From Comamonas koreensis (lineage in GTDB: Bacteria; Pseudomonadota; Gammaproteobacteria; Burkholderiales; Burkholderiaceae_C), in NCBI RefSeq assembly GCF_021026195.1, contig NZ_JAJNCT010000014.1:82806-146805 (forward strand): DNA of 64,000 bases, in the 5' to 3' direction. The translations under genes were made by a program, and so were the position numbers. The stretch's first letter is position 1. Every line of letters begins with the position of its first letter. The notes under the pieces are model-generated. The model was not told where the DNA came from. It saw only the letters and a list, made by a program, of their open reading frames with translations, and ran no database searches. This document shows positions 25,554-35,790 of the stretch, in pieces.

Positions 25554-25656
25554 GTGTAGGAAAACCGGGGGCAGCGGCTGTGCGCCAATGCATGGTTTTG
25601 CATATCGGCCGCCACTACCAAGACCCTTGCACGCCGATGCGGGCCGCTTTCCTACA
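25554..25656. promoter_or_regulatory. Spaced inverted repeat between two divergent small genes
   Basis: TGTAGGAAA near 25554-25562 and TTTCCTACA at 25648-25656 are exact reverse complements about 85 bases apart in the region shared by the divergent genes at 25495 and 25731. Each copy sits 60-80 bases upstream of one start codon, so each could be part of one promoter in the same orientation relative to its gene. The factor that reads it is unknown. Confidence 0.4.
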
Positions 25657-25730
25657 TGGCACTGGTTTGTCTTTCTATAAGGTAATAGCCAGAGCACATT
25701 TTGGGCTTCCCGTACAAGAAAGGAACACAC

Positions 25731-26033
25731 ATGTTTTTCAAGAAGCGACAAGTCAGCCTCTCCGACGTGAAGGGCGATGTCGACCAGCTGGTGGGCGATG
25801 TGCGCGCACTGTTGTCCGTCAAAGAGCTCGACGCGATCCCTGAAATCAAGCGCATCCGCGAGCGCATGGACGAAGGCATGGGCATTGCCCGTGACTCCGC
25901 TGCCCGCGCCATCGCGCAGACGAAGCATACCGCTGCATGCACCGACAAGTACGCGCATGACGAGCCTTGGCACATTGCCGGCGCTGCGCTGGCCATTGGT
26001 GTGGTGCTGGGTTATGCGGCCTGCCGCCGCTGA
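25731..26033 (+). CDS. DUF883 (ElaB/YqjD-family) membrane-anchored protein
   Basis: Protein of 100 residues of the ElaB/YqjD/YgaM family, tail-anchored inner-membrane proteins that bind ribosomes in stationary phase in E. coli. A charged helical region (VKGDVDQLVGDVRALLS, then EIKRIRERMDEG) is followed by a single C-terminal membrane segment, HIAGAALAIGVVLGYAA, ending in CRR. AAAGGA precedes ATG 25731 at a suitable distance. A strong terminator at 26081 closes it as a single-gene unit. Regulation is probably shared with the divergent small gene. Confidence 0.85.
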   Translation: MFFKKRQVSLSDVKGDVDQLVGDVRALLSVKELDAIPEIKRIRERMDEGMGIARDSAARAIAQTKHTAACTDKYAHDEPWHIAGAALAIGVVLGYAACRR

Positions 26034-26080
26034 TCGTTGAATGCAGAGGGGCAGGCGACGCCGCCCCTTGATGATGGCAA

Positions 26081-26124
26081 AAAGACCTGCCCTGACCGAA
26101 TGTGGTCAGGGCAGGTCTTTTTTT
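26081..26124. terminator. Strong bidirectional terminator hairpin
   Basis: A perfect 17-bp stem (AAAGACCTGCCCTGACC and its complement) closes a six-base loop and is followed by a run of T on the plus strand. Runs of A on the left arm give it the same property on the minus strand. It lies between the DUF883 gene and the convergent gene ending at 26157. Confidence 0.92.
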
Positions 26125-26156
26125 GCGCTTCCGTCCCCGGCTTCAAGGATCGAGCA

Positions 26157-26666
26157 TCAGCGGTCGGGATGGGCGAGCGGCATCGTGTTGCGTGTCGGCG
26201 GCAGCGGGGTCAAGGGTTGGTCGTTTGAGGTGGCTGGGGGCATCTCCACTTGCTTTATCTGCGCATCCTGCTGGGCCTTGCGGTAGGCCGCTGCGGCATC
26301 CGCCTTGCAGATGCCGATGGCATCACCGCGCATCTCATTGCAGCGTTCCTTGGCCACGCGGTAGTCCGCATCGGCTCTGGCCACGCGAACTTGGTAGTTG
26401 TGGTCGGCATCGCCCAGCAGCTTCGCGTCGCGTTCCGCCCGGGCTACACGCTGGCTGCCCTTGGCATCTTCAGTGCAGATATCTCTGTCGTTGCCCTGCA
26501 AGGTCTGGCAATGGGCCATGGCGCTTGCGTATTGGGCGGCTATGCGGTCGGTTTCGGCGCGGATTTCCTCATCGCTCATCGCAGCCACCGTGGCAGCTGC
26601 GCACAGGCTTGCCAGCGCCAATGCGGCTTTGGATAAAAAAGGTGTGTTCGCTTTCGTTCTGAGCAT
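26157..26666 (-). CDS. Hypothetical exported protein with cysteine pairs
   Basis: Protein of 169 residues with a clear signal peptide (MLRTKANTPFLSKAALALASLCAAATVAA), so it should be periplasmic. The mature chain is an alanine- and charge-rich helical region with four cysteines in two C-x(9)-C pairs (CQTLQGNDRDIC and CNEMRGDAIGIC), which could form disulphides in two similar repeats. The proline-rich tail is probably unstructured. I recognise no named function. It is convergent with the DUF883 gene and divergent from the pmd operon. Confidence 0.7.
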   Translation of the reverse strand: MLRTKANTPFLSKAALALASLCAAATVAAMSDEEIRAETDRIAAQYASAMAHCQTLQGNDRDICTEDAKGSQRVARAERDAKLLGDADHNYQVRVARADADYRVAKERCNEMRGDAIGICKADAAAAYRKAQQDAQIKQVEMPPATSNDQPLTPLPPTRNTMPLAHPDR

Positions 26667-26862
26667 GTGTCCATGCTAGGGGGAAAGTGGGCGCAAGCCT
26701 GACGGCAGCCTTAGCCATCCGCCGTAGGACGAGGCGCGCCTGTAGCGCTGCGAAGGCTGCAGAGATATTCCGTGAAGTTATAGCTGCTAGGCCGCTACAC
26801 CCGTGGCGCATAGCGGCATCTGTCACCAGAATGGAGGCCAATAAGACACACGGGGAGCAACC

Positions 26863-27981
26863 ATGCCAACAGCGATTCCTTGCCTGCTGATGCGGGGCGG
26901 TACCTCCAAGGGGCCGTTCTTCAACGCCGCGCATCTGCCCCAAGATGTGGCCACGCGTGACAGGGTGCTGCTGGCCGCGATGGGATCGCCGGACCGCAGA
27001 CAGATCGACGGCATTGGCGGCGGTCATCCGCTGACCAGCAAGATCGGCATTGTCAGCGAGTCGACGCAAGCGGGGGTGGATCTTGAGTTTCTGTTTGCCC
27101 AGGTGCAGCCCGACGGTAACACGGTCGACACCCGTCCGAACTGCGGCAATATGCTGGCCGCTGCCGTACCCTTTGCGCTGGCCACCGGCATGCTCCAGGC
27201 CGAGGGCGAGTCTGCCACCTTCCGCGTGCTTGCCCGCAACACCGGCATGCTCGCTGACGTCACGCTGGCACTGTCCGCAGGCCAATTGGCTGATGGCGGC
27301 AGCGCGTGTATCGATGGGGTACCGGGTACTGCCGCTGCCATCGAAATCTGCTTTCTGGAAACGGCCGGATCGGTATGTAAGAGCCTGCTGCCCACTGGCA
27401 GACCGCGTGATCGCATCGCCGTAGCTGGTGAGGGCTATGCGCCCTTCAGCATTGATATCACCTGTATCGACAACGGCATGCCGCTGGTGATTTTCAACGC
27501 GGCCGACCTGGGTGCCAGCGGCTACGAGTCTGTCGCAGAACTCGACGCCAACACCGAGCTGCGCCGACGCATAGAGGCGCTGCGCCTGCAGGCAGCGCAA
27601 GCAATGGGCCTGGGTGATGTGGCCGCCAAGAACTATCCAAAGATGACCATGGTGGCGCCGCCCCGGCAGAGCGGCGCGATCTGCACGCGCAGCTTTATCC
27701 CGCATGTATGCCACGAAAGCATTGGCGTGCTGGCCGCTGTCACCGTGGGCACGGCAGTGCATTTGCCTGGCTCGGTCTGCGACGGGCTGGCGCTGCGGCC
27801 AAAGGGTGCCGATGCCGCTACCGTGCCCATTGAGCATCCCTCGGGGCTGATGACCGTCAGATTGACCGGTCGCGCAACGCAGGTCGATGCGCCGCCACAG
27901 GTCGCTTTGCTGCGCACTGCCAGGGTTCTGATGCGCGGTGAAGTGATGGTACCCAAGGCCATCTGGGGTGGCCAAGCATGA
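26863..27981 (+). CDS. pmdU: 4-oxalomesaconate tautomerase (PmdU/GalD, PrpF fold)
   Basis: First gene of the protocatechuate 4,5-cleavage operon. The product interconverts the keto and enol or geometric forms of 4-oxalomesaconate so that the hydratase PmdE can act. The 372-residue protein is of the PrpF family: MRGGTSKGPFF at the N-terminus, the RPNCGNMLAAAVPFAL loop and the IEHPSGLM segment near the end match GalD/LigU-type members. GGGGAG precedes ATG 26863. Operon order pmdU-K-E-F-D-A-B-C is that described for Comamonas, which separates it from the true prpF at 13483. Confidence 0.9.
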   Translation: MPTAIPCLLMRGGTSKGPFFNAAHLPQDVATRDRVLLAAMGSPDRRQIDGIGGGHPLTSKIGIVSESTQAGVDLEFLFAQVQPDGNTVDTRPNCGNMLAAAVPFALATGMLQAEGESATFRVLARNTGMLADVTLALSAGQLADGGSACIDGVPGTAAAIEICFLETAGSVCKSLLPTGRPRDRIAVAGEGYAPFSIDITCIDNGMPLVIFNAADLGASGYESVAELDANTELRRRIEALRLQAAQAMGLGDVAAKNYPKMTMVAPPRQSGAICTRSFIPHVCHESIGVLAAVTVGTAVHLPGSVCDGLALRPKGADAATVPIEHPSGLMTVRLTGRATQVDAPPQVALLRTARVLMRGEVMVPKAIWGGQA

Positions 27982-28098
27982 GCAGTCGATACGCCATGGA
28001 CCGGTTCCAGATCGCCCGATGCAGTGCAAGCGAGCGAGCCCCGGCCTTTGGTACACGGGGTGCTGTATACAGCGTGCTGCGCAGAGAGGGCCATGCCC

Positions 28099-29460
28099 AT
28101 GAATAAAGACCCCCACGCGCTGCCCCCTACCGATGTGCAGGAGCTGCTCAATGCGCGGCAATTCTCAGGCTTTCAGTGGACCATCTTTTCGCTGTGCTTT
28201 CTGGTGGTGCTTTTTGACGGTTTTGACACAGCGGCCATTGGCTTCATTGCGCCTTCGTTGATCAGTGAATGGGGTGTCAGCCGTTCGGCATTGGCACCGG
28301 TGCTGAGCGCCGCGCTGCTGGGCTTGGCAATGGGCGCGCTGGCAGCTGGGCCGCTGGCGGACCGCTGGGGCCGAAAGGCAGTGCTGGTGGTATCCGTAGC
28401 GCTGTTTTCGTTGGCCAGCCTAGCCTCGGCATTCTCCCCGGATATCTGGACGCTAAGCCTTTTGCGCCTTGTCACCGGCATTGGTCTTGGCGCAGCGATG
28501 CCTAACGCGGTGACACTGATGAGCGAGTTCTGCCCAGACGCACGGCGGGCCACCCTGACCAATGCGATGTTTTGCGGCTTTCCTCTGGGGGCGGCCTTGG
28601 GGGGCTTTGTTGCTGCCTGGATGATTCCTGCCTGGGGATGGGGCAGTGTGCTGTTGTTGGGTGGTATTGCGCCTCTGGCTTTGTCCGTTCTTCTCGTTTT
28701 GCTGCTGCCAGAGTCCTTGCGCTATATGGTGGCCCGCAATTACCCCGCAGACCAGATACGTGCCGTGATCTCCCGCGTGACCGGCGCTTCCATCCCTGCT
28801 CAGCAAAGCTTTGTCCTTCACGAACCCCACATGCAAGCCCAAGCTGGTGGCATTGCCTTGGTGCTTTCGGCGCACTACCGCTGGGGCTCGGCGATGCTCT
28901 GCTTGGCCTACTTCATGGGGCTGGTCATTTTCTATGCGGTGCTGAACTGGATGCCTGTCATCTTCAGAGACGCAGGGCTCGATGCCCGCACAGGTGCACT
29001 CGTGGCTGCGCTGTTTCCGCTAGGTGGCATGGGCGCCGTGCTGTCGGGCTGGTTGATGGACCGCTTCAATGCGGATCGCATTGTGGCAGTGGGATATGGC
29101 CTGACGGCAGTAGCCATTGGAGGCATTGGCATGGCCGCCGGGAGTTTGCTATGGCTGGTGGCAGCTGTTGCATTGGCCGGTTTGCTGATGAACACCACGC
29201 AGTCGTCCATGCCGGCGTTGGCTGCTGGTTTCTATCCCACCAGCGCTCGCGCCACGGGCGTGGCCTGGATGCTGGGCATTGGCCGTTTCGGTGGTATTGC
29301 TGGCTCTTTTTTGGTTGCAGAGCTCTCAGCGCGGAATTTGGGCATGGCTGGGCTGTTTGCGCTGTTGGCGATCCCGGGCGCAATTGCCATGGCAGCGCTG
29401 CTGATAAAGCAGGCTTTTTTTAGCGTGCCAACTGCACCGGTGGGCGGCGTTGCTTGCTGA
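28099..29460 (+). CDS. pmdK: Protocatechuate MFS transporter (PcaK-like, AAHS family)
   Basis: Inner-membrane aromatic acid:proton symporter, 453 residues with 12 membrane segments. The family signatures LFDGFDTAAIGFIAPSL in the first segment and GPLADRWGRKAVL in the loop between segments two and three are present; the DGFD motif is typical of PcaK-type aromatic acid carriers. ATG 28099 is chosen because GAGAGGG lies eight bases upstream; an ATG at 28093 is too close to it. Its position after pmdU marks it as the protocatechuate uptake gene of the operon. Confidence 0.9.
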   Translation: MNKDPHALPPTDVQELLNARQFSGFQWTIFSLCFLVVLFDGFDTAAIGFIAPSLISEWGVSRSALAPVLSAALLGLAMGALAAGPLADRWGRKAVLVVSVALFSLASLASAFSPDIWTLSLLRLVTGIGLGAAMPNAVTLMSEFCPDARRATLTNAMFCGFPLGAALGGFVAAWMIPAWGWGSVLLLGGIAPLALSVLLVLLLPESLRYMVARNYPADQIRAVISRVTGASIPAQQSFVLHEPHMQAQAGGIALVLSAHYRWGSAMLCLAYFMGLVIFYAVLNWMPVIFRDAGLDARTGALVAALFPLGGMGAVLSGWLMDRFNADRIVAVGYGLTAVAIGGIGMAAGSLLWLVAAVALAGLLMNTTQSSMPALAAGFYPTSARATGVAWMLGIGRFGGIAGSFLVAELSARNLGMAGLFALLAIPGAIAMAALLIKQAFFSVPTAPVGGVAC

Positions 29461-29508
29461 CCGCCCCATACCGGCTCTTATCAACTTTTTCTTATGCAGG
29501 AGCAGCGC

Positions 29509-30537
29509 ATGATCATTGATGTCCACGGGCATTACACCACCGCACCGGCGGCGCTGGGCCGCTGGCGCGACCTGCAAATGGCCGGTCTTCGGGACCCGCG
29601 CGAGACGCCGAGTGCCGCCGATCTGCGTATCAGCGATGACGAGATTCGCGAGACGATCGAGAACAACCAGCTCAAGCTGATGCGTGAGCGCGGTCTGGAT
29701 CTGACGGTGTTCAGCCCGCGAGCCAGTTTTATGGCGCACCATATCGGCGATTTTGAAACCTCAAGCGCCTGGGCGGAGGTCTGCAATGAACTCTGCTTTC
29801 GTGTCTCAGAGCTATTCCCCGACCACTTTGTGCCCGCTGCAATGCTTCCGCAGTCTCCGGGTGTGGACCCGCGCACCTGCATTACCGAGCTGGTTCGTTG
29901 CGTCGAGCAGTACGGCAATGTGGCGATCAACCTCAACCCGGACCCCTCCGGTGGGCACTGGACAGCCCCACCGCTGTCTGACCGCTCCTGGTACCCCATC
30001 TACGAAAAGATGGTGGAGTACGACATTCCCGCGATGGTGCATGTCTCCACCAGCTGCAATGCCTGCTTTCATACCACGGGTGCCCACTACCTCAATGCCG
30101 ATACGACGGCCTTCATGCAGTGCCTCACCAGTGACCTGTTCAACGATTTCCCCACGCTGCGTTTTCTGATCCCCCACGGCGGTGGTGCCGTGCCTTACCA
30201 CTGGGGGCGGTTCCGGGGGCTGGCGCAGGCGCTGAACAAGCCTTTGCTGGAAGCGCACCTGCTACAGAACGTGTTTTTCGATACCTGTGTCTACCACCAG
30301 GCGGGCATTGACCTGCTCACCCGCGTGCTGCCCACCAAGAACATACTTTTTGCCAGCGAGATGGTGGGCGCGGTGCGCGGTATCGATCCCGAGACAGGCC
30401 ACCATTTCGATGACACCAAACGCTATATCGAGGCCACGCCCCATCTCAATGAGGAAGGCCGTCGCCAGGTGTATGAAGACAACGCGCGCCGCGTGTTCCC
30501 ACGCCTCGACGCCGTACTTCGCAACCAGGGGCGATAA
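29509..30537 (+). CDS. pmdE: 4-oxalomesaconate hydratase (LigJ-type amidohydrolase)
   Basis: Adds water to 4-oxalomesaconate to give 4-carboxy-4-hydroxy-2-oxoadipate. The 342-residue protein has the amidohydrolase fold used by LigJ, and its length matches LigJ. Metal ligands His6 and His8 lie in [11 protein letters not shown], and further histidines occur in [14 protein letters not shown] and MVHVSTS. The AGGAG site lies between ATG 29494 and ATG 29509, so the latter is the start. It is followed 29 bases later by the aldolase gene that acts on its product. Confidence 0.92.
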   Translation: MIIDVHGHYTTAPAALGRWRDLQMAGLRDPRETPSAADLRISDDEIRETIENNQLKLMRERGLDLTVFSPRASFMAHHIGDFETSSAWAEVCNELCFRVSELFPDHFVPAAMLPQSPGVDPRTCITELVRCVEQYGNVAINLNPDPSGGHWTAPPLSDRSWYPIYEKMVEYDIPAMVHVSTSCNACFHTTGAHYLNADTTAFMQCLTSDLFNDFPTLRFLIPHGGGAVPYHWGRFRGLAQALNKPLLEAHLLQNVFFDTCVYHQAGIDLLTRVLPTKNILFASEMVGAVRGIDPETGHHFDDTKRYIEATPHLNEEGRRQVYEDNARRVFPRLDAVLRNQGR

Positions 30538-30566
30538 GGCGCCCGTCCATAGACAAGGAAATGCAT

Positions 30567-31250
30567 ATGTATGAACTCGGCGTTGTTTACCGCCACATCC
30601 AGCGAGCCGATCGTGCCGCTGCCGACGGGCTTGCTTCCCTGGGCTCGGCCACGGTGCACGAGGCCATGGGCCGCGTCGGGTTGCTGCAGCCGGCGCTGCG
30701 CCCCATCGCCGCTGGCCAACAGGTCTCCGGGACTGCGGTGACCGTGCTGCTGCAACCGGGCGACAACTGGATGCTGCATGTAGCGGCGGAGCAGATCCAG
30801 CCTGGCGACATCGTCGTGGCGGCGGTGACTTCGCCATGCAGCGATGGCTATTTTGGTGATCTGTTGGCGACCAGCTTCCAGGCGCGCGGCGCGCGTGCTC
30901 TGGTCATTGATGCCGGCGTACGCGATACCAAAACTTTGCAGGAAATGGGCTTTCCGGTCTGGAGCCGCACCGTGTCCTCCAGGGGAACGATCAAGGCCAC
31001 GCTGGGTTCCGTCAACATTCCCGTTGTCTGTGCCGGTATGTGGGTGACGCCGGGGGATGTGATGGTGGCCGATGACGATGGCGTGGTGTGCGTACCTGCC
31101 GCCATGGCTGTCAAAACCCTGGAGACCGCGCTGGAGCGTGAGCGGCTCGAGCGCAGCAAGCGGGCGCAGCTCGCTGCCGGTGTGCTGGGTCTGGATCTGT
31201 ACCAGATGCGCGGCCCGCTGGCGGGCTCCGGCCTGCGCTACATCGACTGA
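30567..31250 (+). CDS. pmdF: 4-carboxy-4-hydroxy-2-oxoadipate aldolase (HMG/CHA aldolase)
   Basis: Cleaves 4-carboxy-4-hydroxy-2-oxoadipate to pyruvate and oxaloacetate, the last step of the protocatechuate 4,5-pathway. The 227-residue protein belongs to the RraA-like class II pyruvate aldolases (LigK/ProA). The defining G-D-x20-R-D motif is intact, running from GD in [10 protein letters not shown] to RD in DAGVRD, and it holds the divalent metal and pyruvate. ATG 30567 is preferred because AAGGA is seven bases upstream; ATG 30561 is one base from it. Confidence 0.93.
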   Translation: MYELGVVYRHIQRADRAAADGLASLGSATVHEAMGRVGLLQPALRPIAAGQQVSGTAVTVLLQPGDNWMLHVAAEQIQPGDIVVAAVTSPCSDGYFGDLLATSFQARGARALVIDAGVRDTKTLQEMGFPVWSRTVSSRGTIKATLGSVNIPVVCAGMWVTPGDVMVADDDGVVCVPAAMAVKTLETALERERLERSKRAQLAAGVLGLDLYQMRGPLAGSGLRYID

Positions 31251-31263
31251 GAAGGGCGGCACC

Positions 31264-32181
31264 ATGTCAATCTTTCATAAATCACCTGGGTGGCTGGACT
31301 GGCATCCCTGGCCCGAGAAGCCCCGCCTGGCCTTGCCGCCAGGCGCGGTGGATGCGCATTGCCATGTGTTTGGCCCGGCCGCTGAGTTCCCGTTCGCCGT
31401 CGAACGCAAGTACACACCATGTGACGCGAGCAAGCAGCAGCTTTTTGCGCTGCGTGACCATCTGGGTTTTTCGCGCAATGTGATTGTGCAGGCCACCTGC
31501 CATGGCGCAGACAACCGGGCCATGGTCGATGCCTGCAAAGCATCTGCGGGCAAAGCACGGGGCGTGGCAACGGTAAGGCGCAATGTCAGCGACCGGGAGC
31601 TGAAGGAGTTGCACCTGGCCGGCGTGCGGGGCGTCCGCTTCAATTTTGTCAAGCGGCTGGTGGACGTGACGCCGCAGGATGAGCTGCAGGAGATCGCCGA
31701 GCGCATTGCTGAGCTGGGCTGGCATGTGGTGGTCTATTTTGAAGCGGAAGACCTGCCAGACTTGTGGCACTTTTTCACGCGCCTGCCCACCCCTGTTGTC
31801 GTTGACCACATGGGGCGCCCCGATGTCAGCAAACCCGCGCACGGGCCTGAGTTCGGCTTGTTTCTGCAGCTGATGCAGGAGCACGACAACGTTTGGTGCA
31901 AGGTCAGTTGCCCGGAGCGTTTGTCGCTCACGGGGCCGCAGGCGCTGCATGGTGAGCGGCAGGCCTACCAGGATGTGGTGCCGTTTGCGCGCAGGGTGGT
32001 CGAGGCCTTTCCCACCCGCGTGCTTTGGGGTACGGACTGGCCCCATCCCAACCTGAAGGACCACATGCCTGACGACGGGCTCCTGGTGGATTTCATCTCC
32101 CAGATTGCCCCCACGCAGGCCCTGCAGCAGCTGCTGCTGGTGGACAACCCCATCCGTCTGTATTGGCCAGAGGATGCATGA
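31264..32181 (+). CDS. pmdD: 2-pyrone-4,6-dicarboxylate hydrolase
   Basis: Hydrolyses the lactone 2-pyrone-4,6-dicarboxylate to 4-oxalomesaconate. The 305-residue amidohydrolase-superfamily protein resembles LigI. His32 and His34 lie in VDAHCHVFGP, and the C-terminal catalytic Asp is in LWGTDWPHPN. It begins 13 bases after pmdF. The longer open frame upstream overlaps pmdF and is not used. Product and substrate are set by its neighbours PmdC (upstream enzyme) and PmdE (downstream enzyme). Confidence 0.93.
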   Translation: MSIFHKSPGWLDWHPWPEKPRLALPPGAVDAHCHVFGPAAEFPFAVERKYTPCDASKQQLFALRDHLGFSRNVIVQATCHGADNRAMVDACKASAGKARGVATVRRNVSDRELKELHLAGVRGVRFNFVKRLVDVTPQDELQEIAERIAELGWHVVVYFEAEDLPDLWHFFTRLPTPVVVDHMGRPDVSKPAHGPEFGLFLQLMQEHDNVWCKVSCPERLSLTGPQALHGERQAYQDVVPFARRVVEAFPTRVLWGTDWPHPNLKDHMPDDGLLVDFISQIAPTQALQQLLLVDNPIRLYWPEDA

Positions 32182-32258
32182 ACGCCCAGCACGCATTCAA
32201 GCGCAGCTGTGACCTGGAACGCAGGCCAGGCATCCATAACAAACCTGGAAAGATAAAT

Positions 32259-33564
<1,306 letters not shown>

Positions 33565-33641
33565 AAGACGCCTATGTCGCTGATTTTCGGTATGCATAGC
33601 CCTGACGCTGGCTTGGGCACCCAGACCTGCTGGAGGACATC

Positions 33642-34598
33642 ATGACGCTTCGTAACCTCAAAGTGGCACTCGCGGGGGCGGGGGCCTTTGGCCACAAACA
33701 CCTCGATGGCATTCGCCATATCCAAGGCGTGGAGGTCGTCTCCCTGGTTGATCCTGATCTGTCTAAGGCTCGCCAGGTTGCCGACCAATATGGCATTGGG
33801 CACGTCGCCACTAACCTGCAGGACAGTCTGTCGCGGCCAGAAGTGGATGCGGTGATTCTGTGCACGCCCACACAAATGCATGCCAGCCAGGCCCGTCAGT
33901 GTTTGCTGGCCGGCAAGCATGTGCAGGTGGAGATCCCGCTGGCCGATCGGCTCGAAGACGCACTGGCCGTGGTGGCACTGCAAAAATCCAGTGGGCTGGT
34001 GGCCATGTGCGGCCACACCCGCCGCTTCAACCCAAGCCACCAGTGGATACAACAACGGGTGCAGGCGGGCAGCTTCAAGCTGCAGCAAATGGATGTACAG
34101 ACCTACTTCTTCCGGCGCAGCAATCTGAATGCGTTGGGCCAGCCGCGCAGCTGGACGGACCATCTGCTTTGGCACCATGCGGCGCATACCGTGGATCTGT
34201 TTGCGCACCAGGCCGGCAGCCCGATCGTGCAAGCCCATGCGGTGCAAGGACCATTGCACCCGGAGCTGGGCATTGCGATGGACATGGGCATCTTGCTCAA
34301 AGCCGCCAACGGGGCTATTTGCACTTTGAGCCTGTCATTCAACAACGATGGCCCCTTGGGCACCTTCTTTCGCTACATTGGCGATACGGGCACTTACGTG
34401 GCGCGCTACGATGAACTGGTTAACGGCAAGGATGAGGCGATTGATGTGTCGGCAGTCGATGTGTCGATGAACGGCATAGAACTGCAGGACCGTGAGTTCT
34501 TTGCCGCCATCCGCGAGAGGCGCCAGCCACGCTCAAGCATCTCTCAGGTACTGCCTTGCTACCAGGTTCTGCATGCGCTGGAGCAGCAGCTGCAGTAA
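33642..34598 (+). CDS. pmdC: 4-carboxy-2-hydroxymuconate-6-semialdehyde dehydrogenase
   Basis: Oxidises the hemiacetal form of the ring-cleavage product to 2-pyrone-4,6-dicarboxylate with NADP. The 318-residue protein is of the Gfo/Idh/MocA family: Rossmann motif ALAGAGAFGHKH at residues 9-20, then CTPTQMHASQA and the substrate-domain region with MCGHTRRFNPSH. GGAGG precedes the ATG. It is the last pmd gene; a terminator-like hairpin lies 22 bases beyond its stop. Confidence 0.93.
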   Translation: MTLRNLKVALAGAGAFGHKHLDGIRHIQGVEVVSLVDPDLSKARQVADQYGIGHVATNLQDSLSRPEVDAVILCTPTQMHASQARQCLLAGKHVQVEIPLADRLEDALAVVALQKSSGLVAMCGHTRRFNPSHQWIQQRVQAGSFKLQQMDVQTYFFRRSNLNALGQPRSWTDHLLWHHAAHTVDLFAHQAGSPIVQAHAVQGPLHPELGIAMDMGILLKAANGAICTLSLSFNNDGPLGTFFRYIGDTGTYVARYDELVNGKDEAIDVSAVDVSMNGIELQDREFFAAIRERRQPRSSISQVLPCYQVLHALEQQLQ

Positions 34599-34620
34599 TA
34601 TTCTGCCCCTGCAGTGGTTC

Positions 34621-34658
34621 ACCGCCCGCGCAAGTGTCAGCGGGCGGTTTTGGTTTTT
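34621..34658 (+). terminator. Terminator after the pmd operon
   Basis: A nine-base-pair stem (ACCGCCCGC / GCGGGCGGT) encloses a ten-base loop and is followed by TTTGGTTTTT. It separates pmdC from the aldo/keto reductase gene, whose ribosome binding site begins at the end of the T tract. Some read-through is likely. Confidence 0.75.
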
Positions 34659-34668
34659 AGGAGAGATG

Positions 34669-35685
34669 ATGAGCGAGCGCAGCATTGGCCCATTCCAGGT
34701 AGGGCCTGTCGCCCTGGGTTGCATGAATTTGAGCCATGCCTATGGTCACCCTGCCACGGAGACCCAGGCGCGGGCGCTGTTGCATGCAGCGCTCGATGCC
34801 GGCGTACGCCTGTTTGATACGGCCGCGCTCTATGGCTTCGGCACGAACGAGTCGCTGGTGGGGCCGATGCTCAAACCCCATCGCAACCGCATCACCTTGG
34901 CGAGTAAGGGCGGTATGGCAGGCGTGCGTGGCGATGACGGCGTGATGCGCCGCGTCATTGATGGCCACCCCAAGACCTTGCGCCGTAACTGTGAAGACAG
35001 CCTGGTGCGCCTGGGCACCGATGTCATTGATCTGTACTACCTGCATCGCTGGGATCCCCGGGTGCCGATTGAGGAGTCGGTTGGCGAGATGTCACGCCTG
35101 ATCGAAGAGGGCAAGGTGCGGGCTCTGGGCTTGTCGGAAGTCGGCGTCGATACCTTGCGGCGTGCCCATGCCACCTACCCCATTGCAGCTTTGCAAAGCG
35201 AGTATTCGCTGTGGTCGCGCAATGCCGAGCTCGGCACTTTGCAGGCCACCCGCGAGCTGGGCATTGCCTATGTGGCCTTCAGTCCCATGGGCCGGGCTTT
35301 TCTGTCGGGCAAATTGCCCGCCGGCACCAGCTGGGTGCCAGGTGACATCCGTGCCGGCATGCCACGGTTTCAACCCGAGGCCTATGCCAAGAACCTGCGG
35401 CTGCTGGCCCCCATGCAAGCCATTGCGCAGCGCGCGGACTGCAGCTTGGCCGAACTGGCCATTGCCTGGGTGCTGCACCAGGGCGAACATGTGGTGGCAT
35501 TGCCGGGCACCACCCGTATCGATCACCTGCACGAAAATCTGCGCGGCGCCCAGGTGGCCTTGGATGCTGCGTTGCTGGCCGAACTCGACGCGCTGTTCGC
35601 GCCCGAGGCAATCACCGGCGACCGCTATGCGCTGGCCTCGCAGCGCGAGGTGGATACCGAGAAATACGCGTTTGAGCAGTGCTGA
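34669..35685 (+). CDS. Aldo/keto reductase
   Basis: NADPH-dependent oxidoreductase of 338 residues with the aldo/keto reductase barrel. The catalytic Asp and Tyr are in FDTAALYGFGTNE, the active-site His in LYYLHRWDP, and the cofactor-binding end contains LPGTTRIDHLHEN. The GCMNLSHAYG start suggests the AKR11/13-like YajO/Tas group. ATG 34669 follows AGGAG by five bases. It lies on the pmd strand just past a terminator and converges on the SDR gene. Reduction of an aromatic aldehyde or ketone is plausible from context but not shown. Confidence 0.85.
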   Translation: MSERSIGPFQVGPVALGCMNLSHAYGHPATETQARALLHAALDAGVRLFDTAALYGFGTNESLVGPMLKPHRNRITLASKGGMAGVRGDDGVMRRVIDGHPKTLRRNCEDSLVRLGTDVIDLYYLHRWDPRVPIEESVGEMSRLIEEGKVRALGLSEVGVDTLRRAHATYPIAALQSEYSLWSRNAELGTLQATRELGIAYVAFSPMGRAFLSGKLPAGTSWVPGDIRAGMPRFQPEAYAKNLRLLAPMQAIAQRADCSLAELAIAWVLHQGEHVVALPGTTRIDHLHENLRGAQVALDAALLAELDALFAPEAITGDRYALASQREVDTEKYAFEQC

Positions 35686-35716
35686 TGCCAGGCTGACAGG
35701 CGTCTGGCAGCGAGCG

Positions 35717-35758
35717 CAGAGCCTGAGGCAGATTTCGCTGCCTGCAGGCTCTGTGGTT
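35717..35758. terminator. Hairpin between convergent genes
   Basis: CAGAGCCTGAGGCAG pairs with CTGCCTGCAGGCTCTG (one bulged base) around a six-base loop. It lies between the convergent aldo/keto reductase and SDR genes. T tracts are poor on both sides, so it is a probable but weak bidirectional terminator. Confidence 0.5.
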
Positions 35759-35790
35759 TATGGCTGTCCAGGTCCGTCGTTGGACTGCGG

